Assembly: GCF_019355395.1 (NCBI RefSeq) | Contig: NZ_CP048829.1 | Coordinates: 62,001-126,000 of the forward strand | Origin: Chordicoccus furentiruminis | Lineage (GTDB): Bacteria > Bacillota > Clostridia > Lachnospirales > Lachnospiraceae | Length of the DNA: 64,000 nucleotides | Direction: 5' to 3' | Shown: in pieces, positions 41,770 through 51,205 of the stretch | Numbering within the stretch: the first letter of the stretch is position 1 | Layout: each line of letters begins with the position of its first letter | Program-made: the position numbers and the translations under genes | Notes under the pieces: model-generated | Database searches by the model: none | What the model was told of the DNA's origin: nothing | Seen by the model: the letters and a program-made list of their open reading frames with translations, nothing else

Positions 41770-42063
41770 TTACTCGGCGCTTTCCGCAACAGGCTCGATG
41801 TAGCACTGCTTGCGGTCTCTTCCAAGTCTTGCGTAACGGACAATGCCATCCGCCTTCGCATACAGCGTGTCATCACCGCCGAGACCGACGTTCACGCCCG
41901 CATGGATATGCGTGCCGCGCTGTCTGTAAAGGATGTTGCCCGCTTTCACGAACTGACCGTCAGCCCTTTTGGCTCCGAGTCTCTTCGCTTCAGAATCACG
42001 GCCGTTCTTGGTGGAACCGACACCTTTCTTGTGGGCGAAGAGCTGAAGATTCATATTCAGCAT
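41770..42063 (-). CDS. rpmA: 50S ribosomal protein L27
   Basis: 97 residues. The N-terminus [14 protein letters not shown] carries the Firmicutes extension that must be removed before Ala-His to free the L27 end that reaches the peptidyl-transferase centre. The protease Prp that does this is encoded immediately upstream in the same operon. Conserved body: [32 protein letters not shown]. Confidence 0.97.
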   Translation of the reverse strand: MLNMNLQLFAHKKGVGSTKNGRDSEAKRLGAKRADGQFVKAGNILYRQRGTHIHAGVNVGLGGDDTLYAKADGIVRYARLGRDRKQCYIEPVAESAE

Positions 42064-42398
42064 GACTTAACCTCCTCGATTTCGAGTTTCACAAACGGCT
42101 TTCCTGTCTCTTCCTGCACCGTTTCAGCGACCTGCCCGAGTCCGAGCAGCATGGCGTCCATCAGAAGCGTTCCTTCTTTCGAAAGTCCCGAGGGAAAGCG
42201 GCAGCGGATCCAGCCGTCCCGCTCCTCGTCCCGGATCTCATCTCCGGTAAGTTTCTCGATGGCATTGGCCGTATTGATCGTCAGAACCGATACTGCGCTG
42301 CAGATAATATCATAACCGCTCTCCGCGTAGTCCGCATGGCCGCGGGCCTCATATCCTCTGTAGCCGGTGCTGTCCCGGAATACCGTCACATGAATCAT
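42057..42398 (-). CDS. prp: Ribosomal-processing cysteine protease Prp
   Basis: 113 residues, family of Bacillus YsxB. Catalytic His is in [11 protein letters not shown] and catalytic Cys in IICSAVSVL. Prp cleaves the N-terminal extension of L27, encoded by the next gene, which it overlaps by 7 bp. ATG 42398 directly follows the rplU stop. Sandwiched between rplU and rpmA as in almost all Firmicutes. Confidence 0.95.
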   Translation of the reverse strand: MIHVTVFRDSTGYRGYEARGHADYAESGYDIICSAVSVLTINTANAIEKLTGDEIRDEERDGWIRCRFPSGLSKEGTLLMDAMLLGLGQVAETVQEETGKPFVKLEIEEVKSC

Positions 42399-42399
42399 A

Positions 42400-42705
42400 T
42401 CAACCGTTGATCTTGTTGATTCTGACAGCCGTATAGTACTGTCTGTGGCCGTTCTTCTTATGATAGCCTGTCTTCGGCTTATACTTGTAGACGACCAGCT
42501 TTCTCTCACGGCCCTGCTGAAGCACTTCCGCTTCAACGGTCGCGCCCTTGACATCCCCGCCGAACTTCAGCGCATCGCCGCCGATCGCAAGAACCTGATC
42601 AAACGTCACGGTCTCGCCCTTCTCAGCGCCGAGCTTCTCGACACGGATGATATCACCTTCGGATACTTTGTACTGCTTTCCGCCGGTAGCAATCACTGCG
42701 TACAT
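42400..42705 (-). CDS. rplU: 50S ribosomal protein L21
   Basis: 101 residues, complete L21 ([14 protein letters not shown] at the N-terminus, [14 protein letters not shown] near the C-terminus). ATG 42705 follows AAGGAGG. First gene of the rplU-prp-rpmA operon, transcribed from the promoter at 42811-42839. Confidence 0.97.
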   Translation of the reverse strand: MYAVIATGGKQYKVSEGDIIRVEKLGAEKGETVTFDQVLAIGGDALKFGGDVKGATVEAEVLQQGRERKLVVYKYKPKTGYHKKNGHRQYYTAVRINKING

Positions 42706-42804
42706 GAAAGACACCTCCTTATTCACAATACTCGCCAGATACGGCGCCGCATGTCGCAGTTATCACAAAAACATGCAGACTCTCAGCCTCTCTGTGCGGC
42801 ACAC
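42706..42804 (-). ncRNA. Candidate L21 leader (rplU operon 5' UTR)
   Basis: About 100 nt of untranslated leader with an internal GCATG...CATGC pairing. Firmicutes rplU operons carry a conserved autoregulatory L21 leader here; assignment rests on position, not on a covariance match. Confidence 0.35.
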
Positions 42805-42810
42805 TCTGGT

Positions 42811-42839
42811 ATAATAGCACGAGTTCCCGCAGCATGCAA
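42811..42839 (-). promoter_or_regulatory. Predicted promoter of rplU-prp-rpmA
   Basis: Minus strand TTGCAT (42839-42834), 17 bp, TATTAT (42816-42811). It lies at the end of the RNase G gene upstream. Confidence 0.65.
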
Positions 42840-42845
42840 GCTTTT

Positions 42846-44057
42846 TTATGATTCTTCCGCCTCTCCAGAACCGGAAGCGTTCCCGGAAAACGCCGCCAGT
42901 TCCTCCGCCAGCGGTCGGCGGACTTTCTGCCGCAGGATTTCCATGATCCCAAGCGGCGTCAGATCCACCACTTCCGTATGAATGTGATCCTTCCGGACAA
43001 GCTTCTTCATCACGTTGACCAGTTCCTCATTGTGATCCGCTGCGCGCATCGAGATGAAATCGACCAGAATCATCCCCGACAGGTTCCGGAGCGAAAGCTG
43101 TCTTGCGATCTCCGCCGCCGCCTCGAGATTGACTCTCCGGTAGGTTTCCTCCGGAATCTTTCCTTTCACACAGTGCCCGGTGTTGACGTCGATGCTGATG
43201 AAGGCCTCGGTCCGTTCGATCACCAGAAAACCGCCGCACGGGAGCCAGACTCTCGGCTGGGCCAGACGCTCGAGATCCCTCGGCAGACCGTAGAGCGCCG
43301 GAAGAGACAAAGCGCCGGCCGCGTGTTCGAACAGAACCGGATTTTCCCCTCTTCCCCCCATCGACGCTCTCAGCCGGGTCAGCTCTTCCGCGCAGGCCGG
43401 TATATCGCTGAACATCCGGTCCGGCGCCTCGTAGAGATCACGCGCCGCTTCTATATAGAAGGGCTCCGGCCGGTAAAGCACCGTACCCACAGACGCGCCG
43501 CCGGCCGCATCGAGAATCCTTCTCATCGAGTTTTTAAGGCGTTCCAGTTCCGCCAGCAGCGTCTGCTTGTCCGTCCAGGCGGCGTTGGTCCGGATCAGAA
43601 CATGAAATTCCTCCGTGTCCTCCCTCGGAATCCATTTCCGTATCAGCGCTCTCTGCTCCTCCGTCAGCTTCGAGGAGAAGCTGATCCGTCCGGGCCGCCT
43701 CGAGACCACCGCATACCGGCCAGCCAGAGAAATATTTCGCGTCACGACCGGCCGCTTGATTCCGGCCGCGTCCCGGACGACCTGAACCAGGACGGGTGAG
43801 GAGGCGTTCACCCGGCCGAACGGATCCGACGCCCCGGTCGGAAGAAAGACATTTCCCGTCCTTCCGTCTGTGCAGACAAACGCGCCTCCGATATTCTTCG
43901 CGGTATTTTCCACGCGTCCCTTCACCACCGTGCCGACATCAGACCGGCTTCCGAAGGTTCCGACACGGAGCATCGCCAGCTTCCGGTCCTCGTACAGGGC
44001 TGCCGCCAGAAGCCCCCTCATTCCGTCCTGCAGCTCCGTCACAATATAATCCCGCAT
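42846..44057 (-). CDS. rng: Ribonuclease E/G family protein
   Basis: 403 residues of the RNase G/E type. The S1-like RNA-binding region is at about 35-110 (GRVENTAKNIGGAFVCTDGRTGNVFL), and the catalytic DNase I-like portion includes FISIDVNTG and GMILVDFISM, which contain the Mg-binding aspartates. Shorter than E. coli RNase G (489) because the C-terminal zinc-link part is reduced. Likely processes rRNA and mRNA. Next in the operon after the DUF1304 and radical-SAM genes. Confidence 0.9.
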   Translation of the reverse strand: MRDYIVTELQDGMRGLLAAALYEDRKLAMLRVGTFGSRSDVGTVVKGRVENTAKNIGGAFVCTDGRTGNVFLPTGASDPFGRVNASSPVLVQVVRDAAGIKRPVVTRNISLAGRYAVVSRRPGRISFSSKLTEEQRALIRKWIPREDTEEFHVLIRTNAAWTDKQTLLAELERLKNSMRRILDAAGGASVGTVLYRPEPFYIEAARDLYEAPDRMFSDIPACAEELTRLRASMGGRGENPVLFEHAAGALSLPALYGLPRDLERLAQPRVWLPCGGFLVIERTEAFISIDVNTGHCVKGKIPEETYRRVNLEAAAEIARQLSLRNLSGMILVDFISMRAADHNEELVNVMKKLVRKDHIHTEVVDLTPLGIMEILRQKVRRPLAEELAAFSGNASGSGEAEES

Positions 44058-44115
44058 CGCTTGTCCTCCCGCTCCTCTCCCCGGTCCGCCTGCGCATCCG
44101 CCGCGCTTCAGTATG

Positions 44116-44472
44116 TCAGAACAGGCAGCTGATCAGCGTCAGAATCGCGGGTCCGCCCTGCATCAGAATAATCTTCGGGCTGCTTGTGGCGCTTCCGTAC
44201 AGCGCGACCGCGACGATGTAGAGCATCAGCGCGATCAGCGCGGCCCGGCTCGCAAATCCGAACACGGCGATCAGGATCAGTACGGCTAGGAGGCCGTTAT
44301 AGACACCCTGGTTTTTGAAGAGTGTATTGACAGACGGACGCCTCAGTTCCTCCACAGGCATCCCGAATACCTTCGACGTCTTCTCCGAATCCGTCGCCAG
44401 CGTTTCCAGATACAGAATATAGACAAATTCAGCCGCCGTCAGAACGGCCAGCACCTTCGTGATCAGGCTCAT
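44116..44472 (-). CDS. DUF1304 family membrane protein
   Basis: 118 residues with four hydrophobic segments and the family pattern VNTLFKNQGVYNGLLA. Function unknown. It sits between the DUF2344 gene and the RNase G gene on the same strand, an unusual neighbour, so it may be an inserted gene in an otherwise conserved string. Confidence 0.85.
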   Translation of the reverse strand: MSLITKVLAVLTAAEFVYILYLETLATDSEKTSKVFGMPVEELRRPSVNTLFKNQGVYNGLLAVLILIAVFGFASRAALIALMLYIVAVALYGSATSSPKIILMQGGPAILTLISCLF

Positions 44473-44491
44473 CGTGTTTTCTCCTCTTCAT

Positions 44492-45277
44492 TCAAAACGG
44501 CGTACCGAGCGAAAGCAGCGGCCTCATTTCTCCGTCCATCAGTTCCGTGCGCACCAGACGTGACAGCCGGTGCGGCGTCTCCTCCCCGCACCACGATCCG
44601 AACGCTTCCAGCACCGCAGCGGGCTTCAGGTTCTGCGTGCTGCCCGCCGCGCATGTCAGGTGCAGGATCCGTTCTCCTTCCGGTCCTTTCACCGCCGTCA
44701 GAGAGCGGATCAGCGGGCGGATATCCGTCTCCCGCTCCGCCTTCTTCGTATGCTTCATCACCCGGATCTCCGGCCTCTCAAGAAAGGCCCTCGTACGCTC
44801 CGCAAGGCTCTCCGCGCTCTGACCGGGAAGCGCTTCCTCCGCCAGCATCAGGTCCCATGACGCGAACCGGACCAGCGCCATCGCCTTGCTGTCCTTCGTC
44901 AGCCCGACTCGCGCCGCGCCGGTTACGCTTACGCCCTGCGGCATCGCCTTATCCAGCCGGGCCGTCAGCTCAGCGGCCGCCGGCGGGTCCGGAAGATGCT
45001 CGTTGTCGAGACCGATGTCCTTCATCCGGTATGCCTCCTGTTCTGTGAGCACGCCCGGGTCACGATAGGCGAACTCCACATCCACGCAGTCTCCTGTCGT
45101 CTCCTCCCCGACACCGAGCGGCGCGGCGAAGCTCAGCAGCATATGCGGATTGAAGCCGGCCGTATAGACCGCGTCAAGCCCGCTCTTGCGAATGCATTTC
45201 TGAAACATTCTCATAAAATCAAGATGGCCGACGAACCGGACAGGTCCGGTTTTTTCAAAGCAGATTCGGATTCTCAT
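44492..45277 (-). CDS. TIGR03936/DUF2344 radical-SAM-associated protein
   Basis: 261 residues. The N-terminus (RIRICFEKTGPVRFVGHLDFMRMFQKCIRKSGLD and AGFNPHMLLSF, shown in part) is characteristic of the DUF2344 family. It is almost always paired with the B12-binding radical SAM protein just upstream, with which it overlaps by 4 bp. Suspected role in tRNA or ribosome modification; activity not established. Confidence 0.88.
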   Translation of the reverse strand: MRIRICFEKTGPVRFVGHLDFMRMFQKCIRKSGLDAVYTAGFNPHMLLSFAAPLGVGEETTGDCVDVEFAYRDPGVLTEQEAYRMKDIGLDNEHLPDPPAAAELTARLDKAMPQGVSVTGAARVGLTKDSKAMALVRFASWDLMLAEEALPGQSAESLAERTRAFLERPEIRVMKHTKKAERETDIRPLIRSLTAVKGPEGERILHLTCAAGSTQNLKPAAVLEAFGSWCGEETPHRLSRLVRTELMDGEMRPLLSLGTPF

Positions 45278-47190
45278 CGTATCGTCTCCCCTGCCGTCTG
45301 ACGGCCGCCGGATGCATATTCCTGACTGTTCTCGAAGCAGACGCCCTCGCCGACCGTTCTGGCCCCGCAGCCGGAACAGTGCTCACGGCAGTTGGCGGTC
45401 GTACCTCTGCCTTCAATGGCTTTCAGCCACTCCCGGATAAGGAAGTCCTTCGATACCTCCACGTCGATGAAGTCCCACGGAAAGACCTCATCGAGTCTCC
45501 TCGGCCGCCTCGTGTAGAATTCCACATCCAGTCCGCACGCCTCATACGCTTCCCGCCAGATCCGGTAGTCAAAGAAATCCGTCCAGGAGTCAAAGCGCGC
45601 GCCATGCCGCCATGCGTACTCGATCACCGGCGCGACCCTGCGGTCTCCCCGGGCCAGCAGACCCTCCAGCTCAGTGCCGTCCGCCTCATGCCATTTGTAA
45701 TGGATCCGCTTCTGGTTCTTCATGGCGCGGATCTCGTCCCGCACGGTATGCGCGTAATCGAGATAGTCCGACGGACGGGCCATCTGCGCCCACTGGAACG
45801 GCGTAAACGGTTTCGGAACCAGAAACGACGTGCTGACTGTCACGTCGACCGGACTCAGCCGCCGTTCCTTCGGCACCCCGTCAAAATACTGCTCGCAAAT
45901 CTTCTGGGCGAGATGCGCAATGCCCCGCCTGTCCTCATCCGTCTCAGTCGGCAGGCCGAGCATGAAATACAGCTTGACCCGGCTCCAGCCGCCCTGAAAG
46001 GCCTGCGCCGCGCCGTTCAGGATTTCCTCCTCCGTCAGTCCCTTGTTGATCACGTCCCGGAGCCGCTGCGTGCCGGCTTCCGGCGCGAAGGTCAGAGAGC
46101 TCTTGCGGACGTCCTGCACCTTTGACATCACGTCCAGCGAGAAATTGTCGATCCGAAGTGACGGAAGGGAGAGATTGACATGCTTCTTCTCGAACAGATC
46201 GATCAGATCACTGAGAAGTCCGGGAAGATCCCGGTAGTCGCTGGAGCTCAGCGAGCTCAGCGACACCTCATCCTGTCCGCTCGACGCGAGCATGCTCTTC
46301 GCCAGACCGAGCAGATACTCCCTGCTGCGCTCCCGCAGAGGACGGTAAACGATCCCCGCCTGACAGAAGCGGCAGCCGCGGATACAGCCGCGCTGTATCT
46401 CAAGAACAGCCCGGTCCTGCACCGGCCGGATGAACGGGACGATCGGGCGCGCCGGGTACGGCGTGCGGTCCAGATCCGTTGCCACCTGTCTCCGCACTCT
46501 GGCGGGCACATCCGGATAACGGGGATCGAACCTGAAAATCGTGCCGTCCTCATGATACGTCACCTCATAGAGGGACGGAATGTAGATTCCGGGAATTCCC
46601 GCCGCCTCACGCAGAAACGCCTCCCTCGTGCCGCCGCTTTCCCGTACACGCCGGTAGCAGTCCATCAGGCGGTCCATCACCGTCTCGGACTCGCCGATGT
46701 AGAAGAGATCGAAGAACGGCGCAATCGGCTCCGGATTGTAGGCGCAGGGACCTCCGCCCATCACGACCGGATCGTCCCATGTTCTCTCCTCAGCATGAAG
46801 AGGGATCCCCGACAGGTTGAGAATATCGAGAATATTCGTATAGCAGAGCTCATACTGCAGCGTGATGCCGAGGAAATCGAAGGATTTCACCGGATCCTGT
46901 GATTCGAGGGCAAACAGCGGAATCCTTCTTTCTTTCATGATGTCCGCAAGATCCGGCCAGGGGGCATACACCCGCTCGCACCACGTATCCGTCCGCCGGT
47001 TCAGCTGTTCGTAGATGATCTGGATGCCGAGATGGGACATGCCGATCTCATAGACATCCGGGAAACACATCGCGTAGCGGATCCGGACGGAGTCCGGGTC
47101 CTTGACGACCGCATTCGGTTCTCCGCCGATATAGCGCGCCGGCTTCTCTACCTGCTGAAGAATATCGTCATCGAGTGCCAGACGGTTCAT
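45274..47190 (-). CDS. TIGR03960 family B12-binding-domain radical SAM protein
   Basis: 638 residues. An N-terminal B12-binding-like domain (about 40-200) precedes a radical SAM core with the iron-sulfur motif CIRGCRFC (CxxxCxxC). The C-terminus has an extra cysteine cluster (HCSGCGARTVGEGVC) that may bind metal. ATG 47190 has GGAGG 6 nt upstream. Paired with the DUF2344 gene; substrate unknown. In Firmicutes this pair commonly precedes an RNase G gene and rplU, as seen here. Confidence 0.92.
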   Translation of the reverse strand: MNRLALDDDILQQVEKPARYIGGEPNAVVKDPDSVRIRYAMCFPDVYEIGMSHLGIQIIYEQLNRRTDTWCERVYAPWPDLADIMKERRIPLFALESQDPVKSFDFLGITLQYELCYTNILDILNLSGIPLHAEERTWDDPVVMGGGPCAYNPEPIAPFFDLFYIGESETVMDRLMDCYRRVRESGGTREAFLREAAGIPGIYIPSLYEVTYHEDGTIFRFDPRYPDVPARVRRQVATDLDRTPYPARPIVPFIRPVQDRAVLEIQRGCIRGCRFCQAGIVYRPLRERSREYLLGLAKSMLASSGQDEVSLSSLSSSDYRDLPGLLSDLIDLFEKKHVNLSLPSLRIDNFSLDVMSKVQDVRKSSLTFAPEAGTQRLRDVINKGLTEEEILNGAAQAFQGGWSRVKLYFMLGLPTETDEDRRGIAHLAQKICEQYFDGVPKERRLSPVDVTVSTSFLVPKPFTPFQWAQMARPSDYLDYAHTVRDEIRAMKNQKRIHYKWHEADGTELEGLLARGDRRVAPVIEYAWRHGARFDSWTDFFDYRIWREAYEACGLDVEFYTRRPRRLDEVFPWDFIDVEVSKDFLIREWLKAIEGRGTTANCREHCSGCGARTVGEGVCFENSQEYASGGRQTAGETIR

Positions 47191-47216
47191 ATTTTTCCTC
47201 CCGTTTGGAGACCGCC

Positions 47217-47256
47217 GACGCCCTCCCACGGGGAACTGCCCCCGCGGGAGGGCGTC
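47217..47256. repeat. Long GC-rich hairpin between hisIE and the radical SAM gene
   Basis: Arms GACGCCCTCCC (47217-47227) and GGGAGGGCGTC (47246-47256), perfect 11 bp, with a second CGGGG/CCCCG pairing inside. No T tract on the minus strand, so it is not a standard terminator. Confidence 0.55.
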
Positions 47257-47300
47257 CGTTCCATTCGCAGGATGTCCCGCCGGTCTCCCGTTTCTCTTTC

Positions 47301-48581
47301 TCAGCGCCGCGCCAGCTCGTCGGTGATCTCCTCCCAGGTCACGCCCCGCTCCGCCATCAGGACCATCAGATGGTAGAGATAATCGGCGATCTCATACCGG
47401 ATCTCCTCCCGGTTCGGGTTTTTCGCGGCGATGATGATCTCCGTGTTCTCCTCTCCGACCTTCTTCAGAATCTTGTCGATCCCCTTGTCGAAGAGGTAAT
47501 TCGTGTAGGAGCCTTCCTTCGGATGCTCACGGCGGTCCAGAATCACCCGCATCACCTGCTCGAAGACATGGTACGGATTCGTCTCCCGGCTCTCCTTCGA
47601 CGCAAGCGGCGTGTAGAAGCAGCTGTGATGACCGGTATGGCAGGCCGCTCCCACCTGAACGACCTTCGCCAGCATGGTGTCGCGGTCGCAGTCAATCGAG
47701 AGCGACTGGACATACTGCACATGCCCGCTGGTTTCTCCCTTCATCCAGAGCGTCTGCCGGCTCCGCGAGAAATAGGTCATCCGCCCCGTATCAAGCGTCC
47801 GGCGGAAACTCTCCTCGTTCATCCACGCCATCATCAGGACTTCGTCCGTGCGCGCGTCCTGCACGATGCACGGAACCAGTCCGCGGTCATTTTTCGTAAA
47901 TTCGCTCCATGGAACCGCGCTGGTCAGAATGTCCATCCGGATTCCCTGGTTCCGGAGAGCAATCTTCTCTCCGATCAGATCCTGCCCCGGCCGGCTGACC
48001 GAGCCTCCCGTGACGCCGGAGACCGGGCCGGTGCGGAGAAGATCCGAAATCGTTTTCTCCGATCCTCCGCTGTGGACGATCAGATGAAGATCTGTCTTTC
48101 CTTCAAATAAAGACGTCTCCGAATCGTCGAGGAGAAGCAGCGTATCCGCCCATGTCCCGATGGCGTCCCTGTGGAGGTCAAACTCCGCGTAATCCGAGAC
48201 GCTGACAGCCAGATGATCCCGTCCGAAGCGTTTGGAGACATCCTCCAGCATACGGAGGTTGGAATCCTTCGAGCCGTTCAGCACCGCCCGCTCGCAGCCG
48301 GCGTAAAGCAGCTTCTTCACATCCTCCGCCCGCCGGATGTTCCCGGCCGCCAGTACCGGAATCTGCGCCGTCCGGACAATCTCCCGGATACAGTCGATCG
48401 CAGCGTCATGCGCGGCGTCTCCGTCGGAGAAATCAAAGATCAGCAGCCGGTCGGCTCCGCGGTCGCTGTATTCCCGGGCCGCCGCCACGGGATCGCCGTC
48501 TCCGAGCAGATTGGTCTGGCCGAAGCCTGTGACAGACCTGCCGCCAAGAAGATAAATGCAGGGAATCAGATCATGGATCAT
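47301..48581 (-). CDS. hisI: HisIE (PR-AMP cyclohydrolase / PR-ATP pyrophosphatase) with N-terminal HisA/HisF-like barrel
   Basis: 426 residues with three parts. Residues 1-215 resemble a HisF/HisA beta-alpha barrel ([18 protein letters not shown] aligns with the HisF start), but Tyr10 occupies the place of the catalytic Asp in CLDV, so it is probably inactive or structural. Residues about 217-325 are HisI with the zinc motif [10 protein letters not shown]. Residues about 330-426 are HisE. HisI and HisE carry out steps 3 and 2 of histidine synthesis. The barrel fusion is the odd point. Last gene of the his operon; hisA, hisF and hisH are not in the window. Confidence 0.9.
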   Translation of the reverse strand: MIHDLIPCIYLLGGRSVTGFGQTNLLGDGDPVAAAREYSDRGADRLLIFDFSDGDAAHDAAIDCIREIVRTAQIPVLAAGNIRRAEDVKKLLYAGCERAVLNGSKDSNLRMLEDVSKRFGRDHLAVSVSDYAEFDLHRDAIGTWADTLLLLDDSETSLFEGKTDLHLIVHSGGSEKTISDLLRTGPVSGVTGGSVSRPGQDLIGEKIALRNQGIRMDILTSAVPWSEFTKNDRGLVPCIVQDARTDEVLMMAWMNEESFRRTLDTGRMTYFSRSRQTLWMKGETSGHVQYVQSLSIDCDRDTMLAKVVQVGAACHTGHHSCFYTPLASKESRETNPYHVFEQVMRVILDRREHPKEGSYTNYLFDKGIDKILKKVGEENTEIIIAAKNPNREEIRYEIADYLYHLMVLMAERGVTWEEITDELARR

Positions 48582-48680
48582 TGCAGCCGCCTTTCCTGTA
48601 CGCGGTATCCGGAGAAGACTCAGCCATTCACCGGAAACCGCCATTTCAGCCGCCCGTCTTCATACGGGCGAATTCATGAT

Positions 48681-49271
48681 TTACGCAAGGCTCCCCTTCG
48701 TTGAAAGCACGTCTGTGATGCGCGGGTCGAAGGAGGTCGCCTCATCCAGCGCCTTGGCCAGCGCCTTGAAGGACGCCTCGGCCAGATGATGATTGTTGAC
48801 ACCGGCCAGCTCGCGGAGATGGAGATTCATCCGCGCGTTCTGGGCCAGCGCCAGGAAGAACTCGTCGAACATCTCGGTCTCGAACTCTCCGATGCGCTCC
48901 GCCGTATAGCGGACGCTGCTCACATAGCTTGCGCGCCCGCAGAGGTCAACCGCGCAGAGCACCAGCGCCTCGTCCATCGGAAGGATGAAGCTGCCGTAGC
49001 GGCGGATTCCCCGCTTGTCCCCTGCCGCCCGGCCGATCGCCTCTCCCAGGACGATGCCTGTGTCCTCGACGGTGTGATGCGTATCAACATCAAGGTCGCC
49101 CTTCACATGCACGGTCAGATCGAAGAAGCCGTGACGGGCGAATGCGTCCAGCATATGATTGAAAAAGCCGATGCCGGTGTCGATGTCCGCCTTTCCGCTT
49201 CCGTCCAGATTCAGCTGCACGAAGACGTCCGTCTCTCCCGTCGTGCGGCGGATCTCAGCTTCTCGTGCCAT
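48681..49271 (-). CDS. hisB: Imidazoleglycerol-phosphate dehydratase
   Basis: 196 residues, monofunctional HisB. Two HHxxE-type metal motifs are present, HHTVEDTG (about 64-71) and NHHLAEASFKA. Start at ATG 49271 has GGGGAGG 6 nt upstream; the ATG two codons earlier overlaps that site. It overlaps the hisD stop by 17 bp. Confidence 0.96.
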   Translation of the reverse strand: MAREAEIRRTTGETDVFVQLNLDGSGKADIDTGIGFFNHMLDAFARHGFFDLTVHVKGDLDVDTHHTVEDTGIVLGEAIGRAAGDKRGIRRYGSFILPMDEALVLCAVDLCGRASYVSSVRYTAERIGEFETEMFDEFFLALAQNARMNLHLRELAGVNNHHLAEASFKALAKALDEATSFDPRITDVLSTKGSLA

Positions 49272-50568
49272 GTTCATCCTCCCCGAAACGGACCTGAATC
49301 GAATTGGCGTGGGCTGTCAGTCCCTCGGCCTTCGCGAACGAGACAATATCGCGGTGCAGCGCGTCAAGCGCTTCTTCCGAACTGTAGATGATGCTGGTCT
49401 TTCTGATGAAATCGTCCACGGACAAAGCGGAGAAGAAACGGGCCGTGCCGTTGGTCGGAAGCACGTGGTTCGGGCCCGCGAAGTAATCGCCCAGCGGCTC
49501 GGAGGACCAGGGGCCGATGAAAACGGCTCCGGCATGCCTCACCTTCGTCATCAGAAGGAACGGATCCTTTGTCACGATCTCCAGATGCTCCGGCGCGATG
49601 GCATTGACGGCGCGGACCGCCTCGTCCATCGAAGAAGCCACCAGCAGATGTCCGAAGTTCTGCAGGGATTTCAGGATGATGTCCCGGCGCTCAAGCGTCT
49701 TGACGTAAGCGTCGATTTCATCTGATACCTGCTGCGCAAGCTTCTCCGACGTCGTGACGAGAATCGCGGATGCCAGCTCGTCATGCTCCGCCTGTGACAG
49801 CAGATCAGCCGCCACACAGTGCGGATCCGCCGTCTCATCGGCCAGTACCGTGATCTCCGACGGACCGGCAACCGAATCGATGGAGACATGGCCGTAGACA
49901 GCCCGCTTCGCCAGCGCCACATAGATATTGCCCGGGCCTGTGATCTTGTCAACCTTCGGGATGGTTTCGGTACCGAAGGCCATCGCGGCGATCGCCTGAG
50001 CGCCGCCCGCCTTGTATACGGCGTCCGCACCGGCCTCATGCGCCGCTACCAGCGTCGTCGGGTAGACACGGCCGTCCCGTCCGGGCGGCGTGCACATCAG
50101 GATCCGGCCGACTCCGGCGACCTTCGCCGGAATCAGATTCATCAGCACCGAGGAAGGATAGGCCGCCTTGCCGCCCGGCACATAGACGCCGGCCCGGTCC
50201 AGCGGCAGAACCCGCTGACCGAGCACCATGCCGTTGTCCTCGGTCATGAACCAGCTTCTCTGCTTCTGCTGCTCATGGAAAGCCCGGATCCGTTCGATGG
50301 CGCGGCGGATCACCCGGACGAAGTCCGGATCGACCTCTTTATAGGCCTCCTCAATCTCCCGATCCGTCACGAGCAGCGTCTCCGGTGTGAGCGCGCAGTG
50401 ATCGAAGCGCGCTTCACAGTCGATGACCGCCGCATCGCCTCTTTTCCGGACGTCCTCCAGAATAGCGGAAACCGCCTTCTCCTGTTTCGGATAGCTGTCC
50501 GTGCTCCGTTTCCGCATGCTCTGCTCGAGTACCGCAAAAGTATCTCCGCTAAGCGATTCGATCTTCAT
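49255..50568 (-). CDS. hisD: Histidinol dehydrogenase
   Basis: 437 residues. HisD oxidises histidinol to histidine in two NAD-dependent steps. Visible signatures are KITGPGNIYVA, DSVAGPSEITVLAD and SQAEHDELASAIL, which include the zinc ligands and active-site residues. The start is one base after hisG. Confidence 0.96.
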   Translation of the reverse strand: MKIESLSGDTFAVLEQSMRKRSTDSYPKQEKAVSAILEDVRKRGDAAVIDCEARFDHCALTPETLLVTDREIEEAYKEVDPDFVRVIRRAIERIRAFHEQQKQRSWFMTEDNGMVLGQRVLPLDRAGVYVPGGKAAYPSSVLMNLIPAKVAGVGRILMCTPPGRDGRVYPTTLVAAHEAGADAVYKAGGAQAIAAMAFGTETIPKVDKITGPGNIYVALAKRAVYGHVSIDSVAGPSEITVLADETADPHCVAADLLSQAEHDELASAILVTTSEKLAQQVSDEIDAYVKTLERRDIILKSLQNFGHLLVASSMDEAVRAVNAIAPEHLEIVTKDPFLLMTKVRHAGAVFIGPWSSEPLGDYFAGPNHVLPTNGTARFFSALSVDDFIRKTSIIYSSEEALDALHRDIVSFAKAEGLTAHANSIQVRFGEDEHGTRS

Positions 50569-50569
50569 A

Positions 50570-51205
50570 TTACAGCGCCTCCTTCAGACGGCTGATCAGC
50601 TCCGTGATCCGCACGTTCTCCATTTTCATGCTGACCTGATTGACTACGACGCGGGCGGACAGCGGGCAGACTTCCTCCAGCACCACCAGCCCGTTTTCGC
50701 GGAGTGTGGAACCGGTCTCCACGATGTCGCAGATGACCTCGGAGAGGCCGACGATCGGAGCCAGCTCGATGGATCCGTTCAGCTTGATGATCTCGACCGT
50801 CTGGTGCTTCCGGTTCAGGAAGTAGTCCTTGGCGATCTTCGGATATTTGGTTGCGACGCGGATGGTTTCTCCGGAATGCAGCGCCTCTCTTGCGCTCTCC
50901 GGTCCGCAGATGCACATCCGGCAGCGGCCATATCCGAGATCCAGTACCTCATAGATCGGGCGTCCTTCCTCGAGGATCGTGTCCCTTCCCACGATACCGA
51001 TATCCGCGGCGCCGTAAGCGACATAGGTCGGGACGTCAGGCCCCTTGGCAAGGAAAAAGCGGATTCCCATCTCCTCGTTCCGGAAGATCAGCTTTCTCGT
51101 GTTCTCATCGTCCGCGCCGTCCGCGGAGATGCCGACAGACTCGAACAACTCCAGCGTTTTCTTCGCGAGGCGACCCTTCGTCAATGCAATCGTCAGGTCG
51201 TGCAT
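50570..51205 (-). CDS. hisG: ATP phosphoribosyltransferase, short form
   Basis: 211 residues, the short HisG form that lacks the regulatory domain and needs HisZ, encoded immediately upstream. It catalyses the first step of histidine synthesis. Motifs: LTIALTKGRLAKKTLELF and the phosphate-binding region ELAPIVGLSEVICDIVETG. Confidence 0.96.
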   Translation of the reverse strand: MHDLTIALTKGRLAKKTLELFESVGISADGADDENTRKLIFRNEEMGIRFFLAKGPDVPTYVAYGAADIGIVGRDTILEEGRPIYEVLDLGYGRCRMCICGPESAREALHSGETIRVATKYPKIAKDYFLNRKHQTVEIIKLNGSIELAPIVGLSEVICDIVETGSTLRENGLVVLEEVCPLSARVVVNQVSMKMENVRITELISRLKEAL

